This document shows positions 54,254 to 62,173 of a stretch of 64,000 nt of DNA, in pieces. The stretch's first letter is position 1. The number at the start of each line of letters is the position of its first letter. The notes under the pieces are model-generated. The model made no database searches, was not told the origin of the DNA, and worked only from the letters and a program-made list of their open reading frames with translations. Position numbers and translations under genes: made by a program. This stretch comes from Rhizobiales bacterium PAR1 (lineage in GTDB: Bacteria > Pseudomonadota > Alphaproteobacteria > Rhizobiales > Beijerinckiaceae): the NCBI GenBank assembly GCA_002256205.1, contig NKIW01000003.1, positions 372,001-436,000 on the forward strand, given 5' to 3'.

Positions 54254-55243
54254 CTATTTCTTGAGGCCGACTTCCGCGAGCGTGGCGCCGAGGCCCTTGT
54301 CACTCTCGGCCATGAAGGTGCGGAAGCCTTCACCTGGCGTCCAGCCGGTCGCATAGCCTTTGCTCTTCATAAAATCGAGGTACTGCGCGGTGGCGACAGC
54401 CTTGCCGACTTCCGCCTGCAATTTGGCCACGACATCCGCTGGCGTGCCCTTCGGGGCGACAATGCCGCGCCAGGAGCCAATCGACCAGTCAAACCCGGAG
54501 GCTTCCTTGAAGGTCGGGACATCCTTCATAGCTTCATCCCGCTTGGGCGCGAAAATCGCCAACGGACGAATGCGCCCGGCGGAAATCAGCGCCACCGCTT
54601 CCGGCAGAGAAGCGGTGGCGATCTGCACACCGTCAGCGGCAAGATCCTGAAGGCCCGGCGCAGCGCCTTCGCTGGGAACCCATGCGACACGCGCCACCGG
54701 AATACCCGCAGCCTTCAGCATACCCGCGAGCGCGAGATGATTGACGCCGCCCTGCGCGCTGCCCGAAGCTTTGAACTTACGATCCGCGCTGGCTTTGACC
54801 GCCTCAAGCAGATCCTTGACACTCTTGTAAGGCGAATCCGCGCGCACGAAGAGGGCGGCAGGATCGGAGTTGTAGAGCCCGATCGGCGCGTAGGCTTCAT
54901 GCGTCAGCGGGGTCAGGCCCTGATGGTGCATGGTGCCGATTTCCAGCGTCGCGATGCCGATGGTGTATCCGTCCGCTTCTGCCGAAGCGATCGCTTGATG
55001 GCCGACCGCACCGGAGCCGCCCGTGCGGTTCACTACGGGAACGGGCTGGCCGAGTTGCTTTTCGAGCAGGGAGGCGATCATGCGTGCCGTTGCATCCGTA
55101 CCGCCACCCGCTCCCCATGGGACGATCATGGTGATGGGCCGGCTCGGCCATGTCTGCGCGCTCGCGCTGCCAAGGGTGGCGCAAACTGCGAGTGCGGTCG
55201 CACCCGCGAGCATGAGGCGGCGTGAGAGAAGGGTCTTCGTCAT
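54254..55243 (-). CDS. tctC: Tripartite tricarboxylate transporter substrate-binding protein (TctC/Bug type)
   Basis: A 329-residue periplasmic binding protein. GGAGG precedes the ATG. Signal peptide GATALAVCATLGSASAQ. The Bug fold is clear: WPSRPITMIVPWGAGGGTDA, VVNRTGGSGAVGHQAIASAE, PEAVALISAGRIRPLAIFAP and GWTPGEGFRTFMAES. It delivers a carboxylate to TctAB; the ligand is unknown. Confidence 0.92.
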   Translation of the reverse strand: MTKTLLSRRLMLAGATALAVCATLGSASAQTWPSRPITMIVPWGAGGGTDATARMIASLLEKQLGQPVPVVNRTGGSGAVGHQAIASAEADGYTIGIATLEIGTMHHQGLTPLTHEAYAPIGLYNSDPAALFVRADSPYKSVKDLLEAVKASADRKFKASGSAQGGVNHLALAGMLKAAGIPVARVAWVPSEGAAPGLQDLAADGVQIATASLPEAVALISAGRIRPLAIFAPKRDEAMKDVPTFKEASGFDWSIGSWRGIVAPKGTPADVVAKLQAEVGKAVATAQYLDFMKSKGYATGWTPGEGFRTFMAESDKGLGATLAEVGLKK

Positions 55244-55306
55244 TGTTTCCTCCATTTATTGGAAACCTCACTTCTCCGGTGAGGCACGCTTCCTGTGGTT
55301 TGATCG

Positions 55307-56707
55307 TTAGTCGTCCGGCAGAACCTTTCCGGGGTTGAGAATGCCGAGCGGATCAAGCGCCTGCTTGATCGTGCGCATGATCCCGACGCCTGTACCGTGC
55401 TCAAGCAGCATGAACTTGCGCTTGCCGGTGCCGACGCCGTGCTCGCCTGTCGCCGTGCCTTCAAGCGCAATGGCCCGCTTGACGAGACGATCATTGATCG
55501 CGGTTGCCTCGGCCATTTCAGCGGGATTGTCGGGATCGATGATCAGGCCAACATGGAAATTCCCGTCGCCGACATGCCCGACCATGGTGACGTAGAAGCT
55601 CGCATCCTGCGTATCCGCATGGGTGGAGCGCATCAGTTCCGTGAGTTGGGAGAGGGGGACGCAGACATCCGTGCCCCATACGCGCGCGCCGGGCCGCATG
55701 CCCTGTACCGCGTAGTGGACGTTGTGGCGCACATGCCAGAGCCGGTTGAGTTCTTCTTGACCGCTGGCCCACTGGAAATTCGTGCCATTCAGACTTTTTG
55801 CGATCTCCTCGACCTGCTGTGCCTGCTCGGCGACGCCGGCCTTCGTTCCGTGAAACTCGAAAAACAGCGTCGGCGTTTCGGCAAAGTCTGCCTTGAAGTG
55901 GCGGTTGATCGCCTTCATCGTCCGACCATCGAGGAATTCCGCCCGCGCGACTGGTATGCCACACTGGATCGCCGTGACGACAGTGCTCACCGCCGAGGCT
56001 ACATCCGGGAAGGTGCAGGTTGCGGCAGAAACCGCCTCCGGTATGCCATAGAGGCGGATTGTCAGCTCGGTGATGATACCAAGCGTGCCCTCCGAGCCGA
56101 CTAGCAGGCGGGTCAGATCATAGCCCGCCGACGATTTCCGCGCACGCCCCGCGGTCCGGACAATCGTGCCATCCGCCATCACCGCCGTCACCGAAATGAC
56201 GTTCTCGCGCATCGTGCCATAACGGACGGCATTGGTGCCGGAAGCGCGCGTCGCTGCCATGCCGCCGATGGTGCATTCCGCGCCGGGATCAACCGGGAAA
56301 AACAACCCCTGATCACGCAGGAAGGCGTTGAGTTGCTGCCGCGTGACGCCGGGCTCGATGGTGACGTCGAGATCCTCGGGGCGCACCGTCAGAATGCGGT
56401 TCATGCCGCCAAGATCGATGCAGATGCCGCCGTGTGGCGCTGTTACATGCCCTTCGAGCGAGGTGCCGGCCCCGAAGGGGGTGATCGGCACGCGATGCTC
56501 CGCGCATAACCGGACAATGGCCGCGACTTCCTCCGTCGACTGCACCCGACACACCGCCTGCGGCGGCATCATGGCGTGATAGGATTCGCCCCGCCCATGC
56601 TGCTCGCGGTCCGGCAGACTGGTGGAGAACCGGCCGCCCAGAAGCGCATTCAGGCCGCCTGAGAGAGCGGCGGGGAGTTCCGTCAGGTTCAGGAAAGGCG
56701 CGTTCAC
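55307..56707 (-). CDS. FAD-binding oxidase (GlcD/D-lactate dehydrogenase type)
   Basis: A 466-residue FAD-dependent 2-hydroxyacid oxidase of the GlcD / D-2-hydroxyglutarate dehydrogenase group. FAD domain: ITPFGAGTSLEGHVTAPHGG, CTIGGMAATRASGTNAVRYG, LTRLLVGSEGTLGIITELTI; C-terminal domain: TMVGHVGDGNFHVGLIIDPD and ATGEHGVGTGKRKFM. It is the first gene of the operon oxidase - tctC - tctB - tctA - gntR - lyase. It could oxidise an imported 2-hydroxyacid before the lyase step. Confidence 0.9.
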   Translation of the reverse strand: MNAPFLNLTELPAALSGGLNALLGGRFSTSLPDREQHGRGESYHAMMPPQAVCRVQSTEEVAAIVRLCAEHRVPITPFGAGTSLEGHVTAPHGGICIDLGGMNRILTVRPEDLDVTIEPGVTRQQLNAFLRDQGLFFPVDPGAECTIGGMAATRASGTNAVRYGTMRENVISVTAVMADGTIVRTAGRARKSSAGYDLTRLLVGSEGTLGIITELTIRLYGIPEAVSAATCTFPDVASAVSTVVTAIQCGIPVARAEFLDGRTMKAINRHFKADFAETPTLFFEFHGTKAGVAEQAQQVEEIAKSLNGTNFQWASGQEELNRLWHVRHNVHYAVQGMRPGARVWGTDVCVPLSQLTELMRSTHADTQDASFYVTMVGHVGDGNFHVGLIIDPDNPAEMAEATAINDRLVKRAIALEGTATGEHGVGTGKRKFMLLEHGTGVGIMRTIKQALDPLGILNPGKVLPDD

Positions 56708-56812
56708 AGCAAAAGCTCCAGTGAGGATGCGTCATTCTTGACAAAACGGGTCGTTGGTCAAGGGCTTGTATGTAAGGCTCCGCGTTTTAGGTTGGCGCAA
56801 GGCTGACCAAAG

Positions 56813-57128
56813 GGCACTGTCAGAGGAAAATCGCGTTGATGATGTACGTTCGCTATCCGCTGTCGCTGCGGAGTGTTGAGGATCTGCTGCACGAGCGAGC
56901 CATCGACATCACGCATGAGACGGTACCGTTCTGGTGGAACCGGTTCCGGAGGTTCCGGCGGATGCGAGTTTGCAGAAGTTCGCCGCGCTGCACCGCTCCA
57001 TTCACTACCCCTTCAACCAGGAGCGCACCCTCATCAGCCGACGGAGTTTCAAGGAACGCCGCACCGCCGCTTTCTCCAAGTTGCGGCAGCTTTGCGCGGC
57101 CTGATCCATGCTGGGGTAAGGCGCTTTC
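56813..57128. mobile_element. IS6-family remnant F (internal deletion)
   Basis: Starts with the left end GGCACTGTCAGAGG. The transposase N-terminus is missing up to about VRYPLSLRSVEDLL; a second deletion joins WWNRF to RRMRVC with a CGGTTC microhomology. The C-terminal codons remain (LISRRSFKERRTAA...LCAA) but the right inverted repeat is lost near 57128. Confidence 0.78.
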
Positions 57129-57276
57129 AAAGAATAAAGGGCGCCGCATTGGAAGGCGCCTCATGGTCGATCACTTTGCGGTTGGTTTCGGATGATCGTG
57201 CCTGCCCAATCGCGGTGAATGGCATCATCAGCGCAAAGAAAATCACGGTTTGCTTAAGGCAGGCTTTGAACGTCAT
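57127..57276 (-). CDS. Possible 49-residue exported peptide
   Basis: From ATG 57276 the frame gives MTFKACLKQTVIFFALMMPF followed by TAIGQARSSETNRKVIDHEA, which looks like a signal peptide and short mature part. It ends at the edge of IS6 remnant F. A GGCGCC...GGCGCC hairpin lies inside the frame. No clear ribosome-binding site, so it may be chance. Confidence 0.25.
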   Translation of the reverse strand: MTFKACLKQTVIFFALMMPFTAIGQARSSETNRKVIDHEAPSNAAPFIL

Positions 57277-57320
57277 GATGCTTGTCCGCATTTCCAAGTG
57301 GAGCGGAGAATAGACCCGGG

Positions 57321-58817
57321 ATGGTCCAAAACATGATGAGATTGCACCTGAGCGCGCTGTGGCTCGTTCTTGCGTTTGTTGGGTTGATTGACGGCAGTGC
57401 CCTCGCACAGACGTCCCCGCCAATTGCGGCGACGACTTCTTTACCGCGTATCACCACGTGGAAGGGCGATTTCGATGGCATTATCGAGCGGCGCACCTTC
57501 CGGCTGATTGTGCCCTACAGCCGCACGCTGTTTTTTGTCGATCGTGGGCGGCAAATGGGCGTGGCGGCGGAATTTGGCCTCGCACTCGAGGCGTGGTTGA
57601 ACAAGCGCTACCGGCAGAAAGCCCGCGGCATCAGCGTCGTCTTCGTCCCCACCGCCCGCGATGAGCTGATCACGGCGCTCAATGAAGGGCGCGGTGATGC
57701 TATTGCCGCCAACCTCACCATCACGCCCGAGCGCGCGGCGCTGGTCGATTTTGTGACCCCATGGCTTCATGATGTGAAGGAAATCGTCGTCACCGGTCCC
57801 GCCGCGCCGGCGCATGCGACGCTGGATGATCTCTCTGGCAAAGAGGTGCATATCCGCGCCTCGAGCAGCTACGCGACCCACCTCGATACCCTGAGCAAGA
57901 GCTTTGTCACCAAGGGAAAACCGCCGATCCGACTGCGTCCGGTGGATGATGACCTTGAGGACGAGGATCTCCTCGAGATGGTGAGCGCAGGGCTTTTACC
58001 GCTGGCGATTGTCGATCAGCACAAGGCTGAGGCCTGGGTCGGCGTGTTCCCCAAGCTCAGCCTCCGCAACGATCTCGTGGTGAACACGGCGGGTGAAGTC
58101 GCCTGGGCGATCCGCAAGGGTTCGCCGAAACTTAAATCCGAGCTGGATACCTTCTTTGCGCAGCACCAGTCCGGCACAAGTTTTGGCAACACCATTCGGC
58201 GCCGCTATTTCGGTGGTTCGGCAACGGCCCGCAGCGCCGCGACTGCCCGCGAGATTTCGAAGTTCAACGGGCTCGTCGCCTCGTTCCGGCAACACGGCAA
58301 GGAACGCGGGTTCGATTATCTGATGCTCGCCGCGCAGGGCTATCAGGAATCCCAACTCGAACAGAAGCGCCGCAGCCATCGCGGTGCTGTCGGCGTGATG
58401 CAACTGCTGCCGCGCACCGCCGCCGCGCCGCCGGTGAGTTCGCCGGATATCGCCTCAAGCGCCGACGTCAACATCCGCGCCGGTGCGATCTACATGCGTC
58501 ACCTTATGACAGCTTACGTGCAAGACCCTAGCCTTTCGGAGCGCAACCGCTTGTTGATGACGCTTGCGGCCTACAATGCCGGGCCAGGAAACTTGCGCAA
58601 GTTCCGTCGCATCGCGCGCGAACGCGGGCTCAACCCGGATCTCTGGTTCAACAATGTCGAGCAAGGCGCGGCGCATGCCGTCGGCCGCGAGACGGTTCAA
58701 TATGTCTCCAATATCTACAAGTATTACCTGACCTACCGACTTCTGATCGAACGCGAGGCCGAAACCGATGCCGCGCGGACGAAAGAGAAGGGGCTTGCAC
58801 CGCAGGTTCAGCAGTAA
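57321..58817 (+). CDS. mltF: MltF-like membrane-bound lytic transglycosylase
   Basis: A 498-residue exported protein with the MltF architecture. A signal sequence (LWLVLAFVGLIDGSALAQ) is followed by a bacterial SBP-3-type domain (IIERRTFRLIVPYSRTLFFV, AAEFGLALEAWLNKRYRQ, NEGRGDAIAANLTITPERAA) and an SLT lysozyme-like domain with catalytic Glu in DYLMLAAQGYQESQLEQKRR, then GAVGVMQLLPRTAA, NIRAGAIYMRHLM and LAAYNAGPGNLRKF. It cleaves peptidoglycan glycan strands without hydrolysis. Start ATG 57321; M at 57333 is an alternative. Confidence 0.88.
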   Translation: MVQNMMRLHLSALWLVLAFVGLIDGSALAQTSPPIAATTSLPRITTWKGDFDGIIERRTFRLIVPYSRTLFFVDRGRQMGVAAEFGLALEAWLNKRYRQKARGISVVFVPTARDELITALNEGRGDAIAANLTITPERAALVDFVTPWLHDVKEIVVTGPAAPAHATLDDLSGKEVHIRASSSYATHLDTLSKSFVTKGKPPIRLRPVDDDLEDEDLLEMVSAGLLPLAIVDQHKAEAWVGVFPKLSLRNDLVVNTAGEVAWAIRKGSPKLKSELDTFFAQHQSGTSFGNTIRRRYFGGSATARSAATAREISKFNGLVASFRQHGKERGFDYLMLAAQGYQESQLEQKRRSHRGAVGVMQLLPRTAAAPPVSSPDIASSADVNIRAGAIYMRHLMTAYVQDPSLSERNRLLMTLAAYNAGPGNLRKFRRIARERGLNPDLWFNNVEQGAAHAVGRETVQYVSNIYKYYLTYRLLIEREAETDAARTKEKGLAPQVQQ

Positions 58818-58882
58818 ATGCGCGCGTGATACCGGCTCTGGAAATCCTAACAACGGGTGGGACCAGCTCTTGTTGTGTTCTT

Positions 58883-58932
58883 TGTCGAACGCACATGTTC
58901 CGCTACTTCAAGATCTCCACCGGGATCATCCC
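58883..58932 (+). mobile_element. IS6-family remnant G (N-terminal scrap)
   Basis: A ~50-base match to the first transposase codons (TCGAACGCACATGTTCCGC then TACTTCAAGA), strongly diverged, without ends. Confidence 0.55.
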
Positions 58933-59122
58933 GCACACCCGGAAGATTTGTGTCTGGCAGAGGTCTGCTCGGTGGAGTTGCCCCGAAGGCCGCTGAATAA
59001 TCACACGCTTTTTTACTCGCCTCTGCGCTGGACGTGCTGTCTCGCACCGAATAGCGTGAGCACTTCTGTCATCGTGCATCCGGTGTGTTTTGTGCCGGAT
59101 TGAAAGCTCAACGGGTGTCGAT

Positions 59123-61678
59123 GTGTCAAAGTTCGGTTTCTGCCTTGGGCGCGCGTTCGTGCTGCTGTCTTGCTGGGTTGCGCTTGCTTCTGGGGCGTCA
59201 GCGCTGCCGAATAACGTGCAGATCCAGTCAGACCACCCGATAGCGGGCGCGGACGGAAAGACCTGCCTCGCGGTTGACCGGTCCCGTCGCATCGACCTTG
59301 CGCGGCCCTCGGCCCAGCCCCGCAGCGGCAGGCCTGCGAAACCTGTCACCGATACCTATTTTGCTATCGTAATCGCGCCTTGCGCCGCGCTCCCAGCGGA
59401 ATACCCCTCGAGCTGGACCTTCACGGATACGCGCGAAATGCGGATCACCGTCGATGGGGCGAGTTACTGCCTTTCGGCGCGGCTGATGGCGAACTTCGTG
59501 CCGTTGCTCGATCCCTATCTGAAAGCCTTTGGCGCGGATCAGCCGGGTTCATCCTTTGCCTATCTTGCCAAGGATCTGCGACCAAACGGGATGCCAGACC
59601 TCGAGCGCTTGCGACGGACCAGCAATCTTGTGGCGGCTCCTTGCGGTCAGAAGGAAGGATATGATTTCTGGCACTACGATGACCAGAACGGGATGCTTTC
59701 AACCTCGGCGGACACGGACGATCTTGGTGCGCGACGCAGCTTGTGCCTGACCATTCATGCGGACTGGTCGGTAAAGCCAACGCGATTTCAGGCGATGATG
59801 CCGGTTGGCCTTTATATTTGCCCGCCTGGTGCTTCCCGCGGAACGCGAAACAATGTCGTCAGCCAGCAGCGATGGAAACTGGCAAGTGGCCTCGAGTTTC
59901 TTCCAACCTATAAGGTCGCTGATCCTCGAGAGTACTTCGATGGCACAGGTGGGTTGCCGATCGTCGGCCCGATGGGGCGCTGCCTGACCGGCGAGCCGGC
60001 GACAGCGCTTGTCGTGACGTCTGACTGTGATGGACGAATCGAACAACAATGGCGAGCCGCAGGGCACCAGATCCGCCTCGGATTAACCACCGACTGCCTC
60101 ACCCGAACCCGGGAAGGGCCGGCGACACTGAAGCCCTGCACTCAGTCCCCGGAACAGGCTTGGGATTATGTAGTCGCGGACCCGACGCCTAACCCTCGGT
60201 GGAAGGGGGGCGATGTCTATGCCCGTATCTTCCCTGCCGGCAACAGCGCTCTGTGTCTGGTGGTTCGTCTGGACCCCTTCATCGACCCCATGCTGCAACG
60301 CAATCCCGTTGCGTTAGCGGGGTGTGGAACGGTCTTGCCCCGCCAGACCAGTTGGTTCAGAACCGAACGGATCAAGACCATTGCTCTTGGGATTGTCCGG
60401 GTTGCCGATGATGACGGCAGCAGCGCCGCCATGGGCACAGCGACGGAAGAAGCCGTAAAGATGCGCGCCGTAGGCTATGCGGCCAATCTCAGCCATCATT
60501 TCCGGAGCCTCGGCGTGAGGTTCGTGTTTGACCCCGAGACCGGCTACCACCAGCTCAACAGCAGTGCTGCCAACAAAATCGGCAACGGCAGCCCCTTCCT
60601 CCAGCCGGAAAGCCGTGAGCCGAACCTGGCGCTGGCGCCGGTGGTCGGGCATCAGTTTTATGGTCGAATGCCGACTGTTGTGGTCGGCAAGGCAGGCGGA
60701 GGTGCCTCTTGGGGCGCATACATCGAGTTTGACCCGGCTCGGAACATCATCCCGATCGAGCGCAAGCCCAGCGTCAACCCGAAGACGTTTGATCAACTCG
60801 CGCGCGACAAGGCTGGGCTCAGGATGGCATCAACCCTCATCAGGGAAGCTGCCGTGAGTGAATCCTTCAGTTCTTCCCACTACGCGCACGAAGCCGGCCA
60901 TTATTTCGGGCTCTATCATACGTTTTCGCCGGATCCCTACGCGGATACGCCGGAGGATACGAAAGGCGGGGATTTATGGAAGGAGATGGGCGTCACGGTC
61001 TGCGGGAATCCTCGTAGCGTCACCGTTGAAGGGAAAACCGTCACCCCTGACCGGATCAATAGCCAAGGGTATTTCGGCTGCCTTTTCGGTCGGTCGAGCA
61101 ACGCTTTTTCACCCATGCAGCTCGGTTATATGAACTGGATGCTGGAGCATCAGCTCAACCGCTATCCGCTGGTCGCGTGTCAGCCGTTGGCCGCCTATGA
61201 TGCGAACCGTCTGGAGTGCGAATCCAGTGAAAGCCTGTCGATTTGCCAGCAGAACGCCGCATTCTTCAAAAGAACCGGCGGGCCCAACCTGATCTGCGAG
61301 CCGGGCGGCAACCAGTCCCGGACAATGGCGCGGTATTTGCGGACACCGGCTGTCCGCCACCTTTTGCAGGGAACGGGCGCAGGCAAAGCCGTTCTCGCTC
61401 AGCTCTCGGGAGCGCAGTCGCGTGGGAGAGTGAATTTTGAGGCTCTTGCCATCGCCTTGATCGGCAATCGCAATCTGGCTGTCACCATGGCGCTGAACAC
61501 GCGGTTTACAGAGTTGGAGGCTGCGCTCAAGGCGAAGACTCCGGGCTCGTCGGAGGCGGCCTTTTCGGTCTCTTCACAGGCACTGGCACCCCCGGTCATG
61601 CGGATGATCGAGGGCTTTGCTCCCACAGTGTTTACCGAGGGGCTTATTGCCAACCTTCCTGCCTTGCTGGAGCCTTAA
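59123..61678 (+). CDS. Secreted metzincin-type metallopeptidase with ricin-like lectin region
   Basis: An 851-residue exported protein. GTG 59123 gives a signal peptide (AFVLLSCWVALASGASA). Residues about 287-350 look like a ricin-B lectin unit: GRCLTGEPATALVVTSDCDG, EQQWRAAGHQI, TDCLTRTREG and SPEQAWDYV (two QxW-type motifs). The peptidase motif is YAHEAGHYFGLYHTF at about 587-601, matching HExxHxxGxxH of metzincins (zinc ligands His589, His593, His599; Glu590). A Met-turn candidate is SNAFSPMQLGYM. Many Cys pairs suggest disulfides. The subfamily (perhaps M43-like) is undecided; target unknown. Confidence 0.78.
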   Translation: MSKFGFCLGRAFVLLSCWVALASGASALPNNVQIQSDHPIAGADGKTCLAVDRSRRIDLARPSAQPRSGRPAKPVTDTYFAIVIAPCAALPAEYPSSWTFTDTREMRITVDGASYCLSARLMANFVPLLDPYLKAFGADQPGSSFAYLAKDLRPNGMPDLERLRRTSNLVAAPCGQKEGYDFWHYDDQNGMLSTSADTDDLGARRSLCLTIHADWSVKPTRFQAMMPVGLYICPPGASRGTRNNVVSQQRWKLASGLEFLPTYKVADPREYFDGTGGLPIVGPMGRCLTGEPATALVVTSDCDGRIEQQWRAAGHQIRLGLTTDCLTRTREGPATLKPCTQSPEQAWDYVVADPTPNPRWKGGDVYARIFPAGNSALCLVVRLDPFIDPMLQRNPVALAGCGTVLPRQTSWFRTERIKTIALGIVRVADDDGSSAAMGTATEEAVKMRAVGYAANLSHHFRSLGVRFVFDPETGYHQLNSSAANKIGNGSPFLQPESREPNLALAPVVGHQFYGRMPTVVVGKAGGGASWGAYIEFDPARNIIPIERKPSVNPKTFDQLARDKAGLRMASTLIREAAVSESFSSSHYAHEAGHYFGLYHTFSPDPYADTPEDTKGGDLWKEMGVTVCGNPRSVTVEGKTVTPDRINSQGYFGCLFGRSSNAFSPMQLGYMNWMLEHQLNRYPLVACQPLAAYDANRLECESSESLSICQQNAAFFKRTGGPNLICEPGGNQSRTMARYLRTPAVRHLLQGTGAGKAVLAQLSGAQSRGRVNFEALAIALIGNRNLAVTMALNTRFTELEAALKAKTPGSSEAAFSVSSQALAPPVMRMIEGFAPTVFTEGLIANLPALLEP

Positions 61679-62004
61679 GGCCGCAGAACTACAAAGCCGC
61701 GAGCGTTTGAAGTATCTTCCTGTGAATTGCCGTTGGTTTTCTGGACGCTTCGAGGTCCGGTTTCGGCCAAACCCCTTGGGACCACGAACGACCGGCATTG
61801 GGCGCAAAGCGGATGGCAAAGGCTCCAGCAAGGTAATCACGCCTCTGCTTGCCCCTTTAGCCGGGGGGCCACCTTTAAAAGCCGCTGGAATGTCGGGCAT
61901 TCCAGATGCGAGGGTGCAGGGCAGTTCGCCGCGTGCTCGAGTGCCTTCTTGAGCGCCGTGAGCCGGCGGATCTTCTGGTCGACCTCGCTCGCCTTCGTTT
62001 GTTG
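61679..62004. other. Intergenic region after metallopeptidase gene
   Basis: About 325 bases with no convincing gene. It holds one copy of the dispersed repeat (61788-61812) and leads into a degraded aminotransferase tail. Confidence 0.45.
61788..61812 (+). repeat. Dispersed intergenic repeat, copy 3
   Basis: ACGACCGGCATTGGGCGCAA followed by AGCGG; the best-preserved copy of the repeat seen at 48811, 50345 and 63926. Confidence 0.5.
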
Positions 62005-62170
62005 GCAAAGCGCGTGGCATCGGGCTGATCATTCGCCCGATCTATGATAGCATTGCCTTGCTCCACCGCTGATTATCACCGAGGCGGAAATCGACGGAAT
62101 GTTCGACTGCTTCGAGCGTGCCCTCGATCAGGTCGAGCCCACCCTCAAGGCGTTGAGTGCCGCAAGCTAG
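62005..62170 (+). pseudogene. Frameshifted 3' end of a class III aminotransferase
   Basis: Bases 62016-62060 read GIGLIIRPIYDSIAL, and bases 62069-62170 in a different frame read LIITEAEIDGMFDCFERALD then QVEPTLKALSAAS and stop. Joined, they give the standard C-terminus of class III (omega-)aminotransferases, RP.xDSIALSPPLIITE. A one-base deletion near 62060 breaks the frame. The rest of the gene is absent. Confidence 0.7.
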
Positions 62171-62173
62171 CGG

